From Colwellia sp. (GTDB lineage: Bacteria > Pseudomonadota > Gammaproteobacteria > Enterobacterales > Alteromonadaceae), in the NCBI GenBank assembly GCA_013215655.1, contig JABSOX010000011.1:75024-139023 (forward strand): 64,000 nucleotides of DNA, written 5' to 3'. Under the pieces are notes generated by a model. It did not search any database and was not told the DNA's origin. It saw nothing but the letters and a program-made list of their open reading frames with translations. Positions 1 to 7,222 of the stretch are shown piece after piece. Position numbers and translations under genes: made by a program. Within the stretch, counting starts at the first letter, position 1; every line of letters starts with the position of its first letter.

Positions 1-52
1 ATCCATTATCAAAAAAATAACGATGCTGAGTGATCAGCATCAAGGATACTTT

Positions 53-2617
53 ATGTTTAAAAAATCATATACAGCGGTACTAGCTATGGTAGTTGGCTGT
101 TCATTGGCAGCTTGTAGCAAGGATATTGCCAAAGAAGAAGTTGCTGATGTACAAGTTCAATCCAAAACTGCATGGGTCAAAAATCCTGCCGACTTGGTAA
201 ATCCCTTTATTGGCACCGAAGGTGTTTATAATCATCGCCAAGCCGCTAATGTTGTACCCGGTGCTGTACTTCCACACGGTATGTTTAACTTTGGTCCTGA
301 ACATGCCTACACTCATGATTTACTTAGCGAAAGTGAGCTAATTTCTAAACGCATATTAGAAGATAATGGCCGTTTACCGGTTTCTCCGGGTGGCTACAAT
401 TATGGCGCGAGCCGCATTAAAGGTTTTTCATTTACCCGTTTATCAGGAACGGGCTGTTTAGGTGCTTCAGGCGATATTCCGGTATTACCTTTTGTTGGCA
501 AGATTAAACACTCCCCCGATACTGACAAATTAAATGCCTATTACAGTGCCAGCTTTAGTCATGATGATGAAACTGCCTTACCCGGTTATTATCAAGTGAA
601 AATGGATAATGGGATTAATGTTGAATTAGCAGCGACAACTCGTAGTGGTATTGCGCAATTTACCTTTGATGAAAGCGTTAATTCAGAACAAGCCAAACTA
701 CTATTTCGTAGCTCTTATTCTCAATTAGGCAGTGGTGATGCTTATACTACGGTTGATTTAGAAAAAGGTGAAATCAGTGGGTATGTCACCAGTGGTAATT
801 TTTGTGGTTATTTAGGTGAATATAATCGCCGTGATTATTATACCCTACACTTTATCGCCAAGCTAAATGTTGCTATAACGGGTAGTGGTAGTTGGCAGGA
901 CGATAAAGTATTCAGCAATAGCACCAAGGCCAAAGGCGGTATGGGTTATGGTGAAAAAGGTATTCCCAAATTAGGTAAAGGCTCTGGTGTTTGGGTTGAT
1001 TTGGATCTTACCAAGCAAAAAACAGTGACCATGAAAGTTGGCATTTCCTACGTAAGTTTAGCCAATGCTCGTGAAAATTTAGCCGTAGAACAAGCTAAAA
1101 CGAGCTCTTTTACTAAAGTACAAGAGCAAGCTTACCAAACATGGAATTCCGCTCTTAGTAAAGTCAAAGTTGTCGCTGATGAAGTGGCAGATAAAGACAA
1201 GTTAACTACTTTTTACACGGCGTTATTTCACTCTCAGTTTCACCCTAATATCTTTAGTGACGTTAATGGCGAATATACTGGCTTTGATCAAAAAACACAT
1301 AAAATAGGTCAGCAACAAAACGCTCAATATGCCAATTTTTCTGGCTGGGATGTTTACCGTTCACAACTACAACTCGTTACCTTATTAAACCCAAAACGTG
1401 GCAGTGATATTGCGCAATCGTTATTTAACCAAGCACAACAATACAACGGCGTGTGGGACCGTTGGACACACAACTCTGGTCCAACAGGAGTCATGAGTGG
1501 CGACCCTTCAACTATTGCTATTGCAAACTTTGTTGCTTTTGGTGGTGACAAATTTGATGTTAACGGCGCTTATCAATCATTAATAAAAGCGGCAACAATT
1601 CCAACCGCATTAGATTTAAGTGACCAAGGTTGTCCAGTCTTTTGTCGTGGTCAGCATCCATCACTCGATCAGTGGCTATCACTTAATTATATTTCTGATC
1701 AGTCCAATAGCTGGGAAGGTGCATCAGAAACTTTAGAGCAAGCTTCCGCAGATTTTTCATTATCACAACTTGCCAAACGATTAGGTCATAAAAGTGATGA
1801 ACAAAACTTATTAACCCGTTCAAGTTATTGGCAAAATCTTTATAATCCACTTGCTTCAACGAAAGAAAAATCTGATTTACGTGGTTATCTACAAGGAAAG
1901 AACAAAGACGGTAGTTGGAAAAAAGACTTCGATGCCAACAGCGGACACTTATTTGTTGAAGGTAGCCCGGCACAATATTTATGGATGGTGCCGTTTGATG
2001 GTCAAGGTTTAAATACCTTGGTGGGCGGAGATGAAATAATGGCGACTCGTCTAGATAATCATTTTCATAAACCTGATGGTAGCTGGGTTCTATTTAGAGA
2101 TGACGCGACATATGCTGACGTTTCTAATCAACCTTCAATCGCTTCACCATGGATGTATTTGTTTACTGGGCAAGCGTATAAAACACAAGATACTGTACGC
2201 GAAACCATCAGCCAACTTTGGCACAACTCTACCAAAGGTATTCCCGGACAAGACGATTTAGGACAAATGTCTTCTTGGTATGTATTTTCTTCGCTAGGCT
2301 TATACCCGTTATATCCCGGTCGTGCCGACTTAGTATTATCAAGCCCGGTATTTAGTCAAACACAAATTGGTAACTTAACTATCAAGGCACCACAAGCGTC
2401 AGATAAAAACCGCTTTATTCAGTCGCTAACAGTGAATGGTCAGCCAACTAATAAAAGTTGGCTTGATGAAAGCTACATTAAGCAGCCAACAATACTAGAC
2501 TTTACGTTATCAACAATTCCAAATAAAAACTGGGGTGCAGCATTAAGCGATCGTCCTCCATCGTACTCAAACCTTATTAAAGTAGCTAAAGGTGAGCAAG
2601 CAGGGAGTAAAAAATAA
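53..2617 (+). CDS. GH92 family glycosidase lipoprotein (alpha-mannosidase or mannosyl-phosphodiesterase)
   Basis: Predicted lipid-anchored exo-glycosidase of family GH92, which releases mannose from alpha-mannosides in a Ca-dependent inverting reaction. I chose ATG 53, preceded by AGGA at 43-46, over the ATG at 23. The product has 854 residues. The signal peptide ends in lipobox LAAC with Ser at +2, which suggests outer-membrane sorting. Family marks are WDVYRSQ in the middle, GGDE, and near the C-terminus GQDDLGQMSSW (from residue 732) with the conserved Asp pair. The block that normally reads NEPS here reads NQPS (residues 692-695), so the usual general-acid Glu is Gln693, and the following His pair is Ile-Ala. 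The stop codon overlaps the start of the permease gene. The family call is firm; the exact linkage cut is uncertain. The promoter lies outside the window. Confidence 0.93.
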   Translation: MFKKSYTAVLAMVVGCSLAACSKDIAKEEVADVQVQSKTAWVKNPADLVNPFIGTEGVYNHRQAANVVPGAVLPHGMFNFGPEHAYTHDLLSESELISKRILEDNGRLPVSPGGYNYGASRIKGFSFTRLSGTGCLGASGDIPVLPFVGKIKHSPDTDKLNAYYSASFSHDDETALPGYYQVKMDNGINVELAATTRSGIAQFTFDESVNSEQAKLLFRSSYSQLGSGDAYTTVDLEKGEISGYVTSGNFCGYLGEYNRRDYYTLHFIAKLNVAITGSGSWQDDKVFSNSTKAKGGMGYGEKGIPKLGKGSGVWVDLDLTKQKTVTMKVGISYVSLANARENLAVEQAKTSSFTKVQEQAYQTWNSALSKVKVVADEVADKDKLTTFYTALFHSQFHPNIFSDVNGEYTGFDQKTHKIGQQQNAQYANFSGWDVYRSQLQLVTLLNPKRGSDIAQSLFNQAQQYNGVWDRWTHNSGPTGVMSGDPSTIAIANFVAFGGDKFDVNGAYQSLIKAATIPTALDLSDQGCPVFCRGQHPSLDQWLSLNYISDQSNSWEGASETLEQASADFSLSQLAKRLGHKSDEQNLLTRSSYWQNLYNPLASTKEKSDLRGYLQGKNKDGSWKKDFDANSGHLFVEGSPAQYLWMVPFDGQGLNTLVGGDEIMATRLDNHFHKPDGSWVLFRDDATYADVSNQPSIASPWMYLFTGQAYKTQDTVRETISQLWHNSTKGIPGQDDLGQMSSWYVFSSLGLYPLYPGRADLVLSSPVFSQTQIGNLTIKAPQASDKNRFIQSLTVNGQPTNKSWLDESYIKQPTILDFTLSTIPNKNWGAALSDRPPSYSNLIKVAKGEQAGSKK

Positions 2618-3927
2618 TGACTGGCAATATTCCATCAAGCAATTACGGTATTAACGACACCAACTCCACAAGTAACCCAATGGGAAACTATCACTTTGCT
2701 TTTGGTGCAATGACCACTTTATTTTTCATTTGGGGTTTTATCACTGCGTTAAACGATATTTTAATTCCTCATTTAAAAGCAGCCTTTGAGTTAAATTACA
2801 CCCAAGCCATGTTAGTGCAATTCTGCTTTTTTGGCGCTTATTTTATTATTTCACCCTTTGCCGGAAAATTGATCGCTAAAGTCGGTTATCTCAAAGGTAT
2901 TATTATTGGTTTATTGACTATCGCCTCAGGTTGTCTTTTATTTTATCCGGCGGCAGAAATAGGTGAATACTGGGTTTTCTTGTTAGGATTATTTGTACTT
3001 GCTTCGGGTATAACCATTTTACAAGTATCAGCAAATCCTTATGTAGCATCTTTAGGTGAAGAGCGTACCGCAGCGAGCCGCTTAAACTTAGCACAAGCAA
3101 TAAATTCTTTAGGTCATACTTTGGGGCCATTATTTGGCGCGGCATTAATTTTTGGTGCGGTGCAAAGTGATGTTATCGACGCAAAAAGCGTGCAACTTCC
3201 CTATTTGTTATTAGCGGGCGCAACGATCATTATTGCCATTGGTTTTAAGTTCTTACATCTACCCACCATTCATTCGATCAGTGATGAAAACAAAACAACT
3301 AACAGCTCTACAGATTCTATTTGGCAACATAAAGGCCTTGTTTGGGGTGCTCTAGCTATTTTTCTTTATGTGGGTGCGGAAGTTTCTATTGGTAGTTTTT
3401 TGGTGAATTATTTTGCAGAGAGTCATATTGGTGGTTTAACCGAACATCAAGCCAGTAAAATGGTCGCCTATTTTTGGGGCGCGGCGATGGTAGGTCGTTT
3501 TGTTGGCGCTTTTCTTATGCGCGTGGTTAAACCAAGTTATATTTTAGCCTGCAATTCAGTTATCGCTATTAGCTTATTAATTACCACGATGTCGAGTACT
3601 GGTGATATCGCAATGTGGACAGTGATCTCCGTAGGTTTTTTCAACTCCATCATGTTCCCGACTATTTTTACTTTAGCCATTCGTGGTTTAGGGCCATTAA
3701 CCTCTAAAGGCTCAGGCTTGTTATGCCAAGCCATTGTAGGCGGCGCAATTTTACCACTTATTCAGGGCTATGTTGCTGATGTTACTTCCATTCAAACTAG
3801 CTTTTTTGTCCCTGCCTGCGCTTATATTTATATTTGTGGTTATGCACTTTACTCAGCCAAATACACGACTAAGCACTCAGTTAAAACTTCGCACAACACA
3901 ATATCTGCGAATGAGGTTAGTTCATGA
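2617..3927 (+). CDS. MFS sugar permease, FucP/GlcP family, probable mannose transporter
   Basis: Inner-membrane sugar:proton symporter of the fucose permease family, 436 residues with about 12 hydrophobic segments. The first helix has the family motif FFIWGFITALNDILIPHLK, and ASGITILQVSANPYVA in the fourth to fifth helix region is also typical. Its ATG shares one base with the stop of the GH92 gene (TAATG), with GGGAG at 2603-2607 as ribosome site. An internal ATG at 2680 is a possible alternative start, since the first 20 residues are polar. From its place between a mannosidase-family gene and a sugar kinase it probably imports mannose released in the periplasm. The family is seen directly; the substrate is inferred from context. 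Confidence 0.9.
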   Translation: MTGNIPSSNYGINDTNSTSNPMGNYHFAFGAMTTLFFIWGFITALNDILIPHLKAAFELNYTQAMLVQFCFFGAYFIISPFAGKLIAKVGYLKGIIIGLLTIASGCLLFYPAAEIGEYWVFLLGLFVLASGITILQVSANPYVASLGEERTAASRLNLAQAINSLGHTLGPLFGAALIFGAVQSDVIDAKSVQLPYLLLAGATIIIAIGFKFLHLPTIHSISDENKTTNSSTDSIWQHKGLVWGALAIFLYVGAEVSIGSFLVNYFAESHIGGLTEHQASKMVAYFWGAAMVGRFVGAFLMRVVKPSYILACNSVIAISLLITTMSSTGDIAMWTVISVGFFNSIMFPTIFTLAIRGLGPLTSKGSGLLCQAIVGGAILPLIQGYVADVTSIQTSFFVPACAYIYICGYALYSAKYTTKHSVKTSHNTISANEVSS

Positions 3928-4973
3928 GTCAATTACCATTTGAGAAAAGAAGACCTGTATTATGTTTTGGAGAAGCGCTGATTGATTTTTTACATACTGG
4001 ACAGCAAACGGAAGACTTGCTTGAGTTAAATAATTATCGTCAATATCCCGGAGGGGCCCCTGCCAATGCTGCAGTTGCTGTAGCTAAATTAGGTGGTAAA
4101 GCGCTATTTGCCGGACAAGTGGGTAATGACCCTTTTGGTGCGTTTTTAATTGATTCGTTACAAGCTTATCAAGTTGATACCCAGTTTGTGCTTAAACACC
4201 CAACGGCCAAGACCGCGTTGGCTTTTGTGATGTTGGACAGAACTGGCGAGCGCAGCTTTTCTTTTCATCGCCAACAAACAGCTGATCTATTATTTGAACA
4301 GTCACAAGTTGATGACGCTTGGTTTAATGATTCAGCTATTTTTCATTTTTGTAGCAATACCTTAACTGAAAAAACTATCGCTGATTGCACAGAATATACA
4401 ATACAACGAGCTTTGGCTCATGATGTCTTAATCAGCTTTGATGTAAACCTCAGGCATAACCTTTGGTCAACAGGAAAAGTGAATATTGATGTGGTGAATA
4501 AGCTGGTCGAACAAGCACATATTCTAAAGTTCTCTTTAGAAGAGCTAACTTATTTAGCAGAGGGTGATATTGAATCATATATTGAAGGTTGTTTCCAAGC
4601 TCGTTGCCAATTAATGGTGATCACTGACGGCGAGAAAGTCCTTACCTACTATACGTCTAAAAATCTAGATGCTATTTCTCCACCCAGCGTTAATGCTGTT
4701 GATACCACGGCAGGTGGTGATGCTTTTATTGGTGCTTTATTATTTTCTTTGAGTCATTTTGAACAGTTAACTGAGTTACTTAATGATAATGAGCTGTTAA
4801 AGCAAGTTATCAACTTCTCTGCTTGTTGTGGTGCACTTGCAGTTACTAAACCCGGCGCTTTTCCCGCATTACCCAATATTGAACAAGCTATTACCTTTCT
4901 CAAAGAACAAGGCTCAGCTCAATCACAATTATTAGACATTTTTCACGGAGCAATTAATGAATTTTTACGATAA
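3924..4973 (+). CDS. PfkB-family sugar kinase (fructokinase/mannokinase-like)
   Basis: Cytoplasmic ATP-dependent sugar kinase of the ribokinase/PfkB family, 349 residues. FGEALIDF at the N-terminus and YPGGAPANAAVAVAKLGG near residue 40 form the sugar-binding half. DTTAGGDAF (residues 260-268) is PfkB signature 2, with Asp266 as expected catalytic base. ATG 3924 overlaps the permease stop as ATGA, with GAGG eight bases upstream, so translation is coupled. With an aldose-ketose isomerase next, the most likely reaction is fructose to fructose-6-phosphate; direct phosphorylation of mannose cannot be excluded from sequence. Confidence 0.9.
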   Translation: MSQLPFEKRRPVLCFGEALIDFLHTGQQTEDLLELNNYRQYPGGAPANAAVAVAKLGGKALFAGQVGNDPFGAFLIDSLQAYQVDTQFVLKHPTAKTALAFVMLDRTGERSFSFHRQQTADLLFEQSQVDDAWFNDSAIFHFCSNTLTEKTIADCTEYTIQRALAHDVLISFDVNLRHNLWSTGKVNIDVVNKLVEQAHILKFSLEELTYLAEGDIESYIEGCFQARCQLMVITDGEKVLTYYTSKNLDAISPPSVNAVDTTAGGDAFIGALLFSLSHFEQLTELLNDNELLKQVINFSACCGALAVTKPGAFPALPNIEQAITFLKEQGSAQSQLLDIFHGAINEFLR

Positions 4974-6129
4974 TGATTTTCTTATTGATCATTGCAAACA
5001 AATTTTAAGTTTTTACAACGGACGTATTATTGATAGTAGCGGTGGCTATTTCCAAAATTTTTATGACGACGGCACCACATTTAACAAAGGTTTTAAACAA
5101 CTAGTTAGCAGCACTCGCATTATCGTTAATTATGCTACGGCGGCACGAATACTAGATAAACCACAATATATAGCCATTGCCCAACATGGTTTAGATTATC
5201 TCGAAAATGTTCACTGGCAATCTACAAGCCAAACATATGCATGGACATTACAAGATAATCAACCAGAGGACATGACTCAACAAGCCTATGGTTACGCTTT
5301 TATTTTGTTAGCTTATGCTGCAGTACGAAAAGCAGGAATAATAAACTGTGATGATAAACTTCATCAAGTATATGACTTACTTGAACAACGCTTTTGGCAA
5401 GCCGAATACGGTTTGTATGCCGATGAATTAAATGAAAAGGGTAAGTTATCAGATTATCGTGGTCAAAATGCCAATATGCATTTGTGTGAAGCAATGATCG
5501 CCGCTTTTGAAGCGACTAATGATCAGAAATTTCTTGACCGTGCAAAAATCATCGCCAGTAATATTTGTCAACGACAAGCTAAATTGACAGATGGAATAAT
5601 ATGGGAACATTTCACCAAAGACTTTCAAATTGACTGGCAATATAATATTGAGGATCCAAAAAACTTATACCGTCCATGGGGCTTTCAACCCGGACATCAA
5701 ACAGAATGGTCTAAATTACTTTTACAATTAAACCGTTACGCCCCCGAATTATGGTTAGTCGAAAAAGCAAAAATGCTCTTTGATACTGCTTATGATAATG
5801 CATGGGATGAGCAACATGGTGGTTTGATTTATGGCTTTGATCCTGAAGGAAAATGCTGTGACGATGACAAATTTTTTTGGGTCCAAGCAGAAAGTTTCGC
5901 CGCTGCCGCATTACTTTATCAAGTCACTGGCGAACAACAATACCATGATAAATACCAACAATTATGGAGCTATAGTTGGGAACACTTTGTTGATCATACT
6001 TATGGTGCTTGGTTTAGAGTATTAAGACGTGACAACGACAAATATTCTAATGAAAAAAGCAGTGCCGGCGCTAAGTGTGATTATCATACGCTAGGCGCTT
6101 GTTTTGAAGTACTTGCTTCTCTAAGCTAA
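4957..6129 (+). CDS. AGE-family aldose-ketose isomerase, probable D-mannose isomerase
   Basis: 390-residue (alpha/alpha)6-barrel protein of the N-acylglucosamine 2-epimerase family. The YihS-like branch of this family interconverts mannose and fructose. Conserved blocks are RPWGFQPGHQTEW near residue 235, whose His is an expected active-site residue, and CDYHTLGACFEV at the C-terminus with the second catalytic His. The start (GGAG at 4945-4948) lies 17 bases inside the kinase gene, so four genes in a row overlap. In this operon the enzyme would feed the kinase with fructose. An N-acetylglucosamine epimerase role is less likely, since no amino-sugar genes are nearby. Last gene of the operon. 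Confidence 0.88.
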   Translation: MNFYDNDFLIDHCKQILSFYNGRIIDSSGGYFQNFYDDGTTFNKGFKQLVSSTRIIVNYATAARILDKPQYIAIAQHGLDYLENVHWQSTSQTYAWTLQDNQPEDMTQQAYGYAFILLAYAAVRKAGIINCDDKLHQVYDLLEQRFWQAEYGLYADELNEKGKLSDYRGQNANMHLCEAMIAAFEATNDQKFLDRAKIIASNICQRQAKLTDGIIWEHFTKDFQIDWQYNIEDPKNLYRPWGFQPGHQTEWSKLLLQLNRYAPELWLVEKAKMLFDTAYDNAWDEQHGGLIYGFDPEGKCCDDDKFFWVQAESFAAAALLYQVTGEQQYHDKYQQLWSYSWEHFVDHTYGAWFRVLRRDNDKYSNEKSSAGAKCDYHTLGACFEVLASLS

Positions 6130-6212
6130 CTTTTCCCGTACGTAATACATAATACATATTCACTCCGGTTAATGGTCTACACTTTAAGTTATTGACGTTA
6201 ATCGGACCATTT

Positions 6213-6917
6213 ATGTATCAAGTAGCACTATGCATATTAGTATTTTCTTGCAATGTATTTAGTTGTAACTTAACGGTACGACTAGAACAGTATTCACCTC
6301 AAGTTGAGAAACGCCCAGATCGAAGCTGGGCTGGCATTGACTATCAGTTAACAAAAAATTTACTTTCAACAGCAGGATGTTCATTTAAAATCATTGAGAT
6401 GCCATGGGCAAGATCGCTTGAAGCATTAGCCTTTGGTGAAATTGATATGATGCTAAATGTCACTAAAACGAAAAAAAGAGAGGAAAATTTTTATTTTATT
6501 GGCCCATTTAGAATAGAGTCGATTGTGCTCGCCATCAAAGAAAGCTCCAAAATTAAACTCAATAAAATTGAAGATATTCTAAAACTAGATAAACCTATTG
6601 CTATACAACGAAAAGGTTTTTATGGCGATGCAATCCAAAGGTTGGTCGACGACCCTAAAAACAAAACGCACTTCATTCAAGTTACTGATAATGAATCTAA
6701 AGTAGCACTACTAAAACTAGGTCGCATATCTGGTTTCTTAGAAGAAAAGCGGAATCTAATGATTGGCAATACTGCTACACCTCGATTTGAAGGTATATGG
6801 TATGCCCCGTTTATTATCCATCAAAGTCCGGTTTATTATGCGTTCAGCAAAAAATCAATAAACAACACGCTATTAAAGAAATTGAATTCAACTTTCAACC
6901 ATCTCGCAATCAAATAG
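6213..6917 (+). CDS. periplasmic solute-binding protein (SBP_bac_3-like)
   Basis: Secreted 234-residue protein with the two-lobed fold of polar amino acid type binding proteins: LTVRLEQYSP opens the mature part, AGIDYQLTKNLL and WARSLEALAFGEIDMMLNVT follow, and the hinge region contains YFIGPFRIESIVLA. ATG 6213 with GGA at 6204-6206 was preferred over TTG 6192 because the signal peptide then begins correctly. No ABC permease or ATPase accompanies it, so it is an orphan, as is common in Alteromonadales, where such proteins may sense or scavenge rather than feed a transporter. It sits between the sugar operon and the receptor gene. Ligand unknown. Confidence 0.75.
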   Translation: MYQVALCILVFSCNVFSCNLTVRLEQYSPQVEKRPDRSWAGIDYQLTKNLLSTAGCSFKIIEMPWARSLEALAFGEIDMMLNVTKTKKREENFYFIGPFRIESIVLAIKESSKIKLNKIEDILKLDKPIAIQRKGFYGDAIQRLVDDPKNKTHFIQVTDNESKVALLKLGRISGFLEEKRNLMIGNTATPRFEGIWYAPFIIHQSPVYYAFSKKSINNTLLKKLNSTFNHLAIK

Positions 6918-6966
6918 TAACATCTGCCATTCTTTACAATTATATGTTTACAAAATCAGCTATTGA

Positions 6967-6978
6967 TGGAACGTTCCA
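6967..6978. promoter_or_regulatory. LacI-type operator candidate, upstream copy
   Basis: Perfect 12-bp palindrome TGGAACGTTCCA with a central CG, the core of the longer palindrome at 7183-7202. The two centres are 220 bp apart, about 21 helical turns. No LacI-family regulator gene is present in the window. The stretch 6918-7222 otherwise holds no gene. Confidence 0.55.
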
Positions 6979-7182
6979 ATTATGTTTTAATCAAGAACTA
7001 ACTTTTAAAAAGTTGGCTCTTATGAAGCATGAGTTATCAGCAAAATGTTATTAATCCATTAGTGCTGTTATAGATATTAAATAAAAATATACTCATCTTG
7101 CATATCTAGAAGATCTCATACATTTTATACGCTATTTAAAACCAGCTTGTATTGCTTTGTTATGGGATTTATTTTTACTTAT

Positions 7183-7202
7183 TATTTGGAACGTTCCAAA
7201 TA
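7183..7202. promoter_or_regulatory. LacI-type operator candidate at the TonB-receptor promoter
   Basis: Perfect 20-bp palindrome built on TTTGGAACGTTCCAAA with flanking TA on both sides, ending 20 bases before the receptor start codon. A central CG with symmetric arms is the hallmark of LacI/GalR-family operators. A repressor bound here would block transcription of the receptor. Sequence symmetry is direct; the regulator identity is inferred. Confidence 0.7.
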
Positions 7203-7222
7203 CATTGCTTTGGGAAATAACA

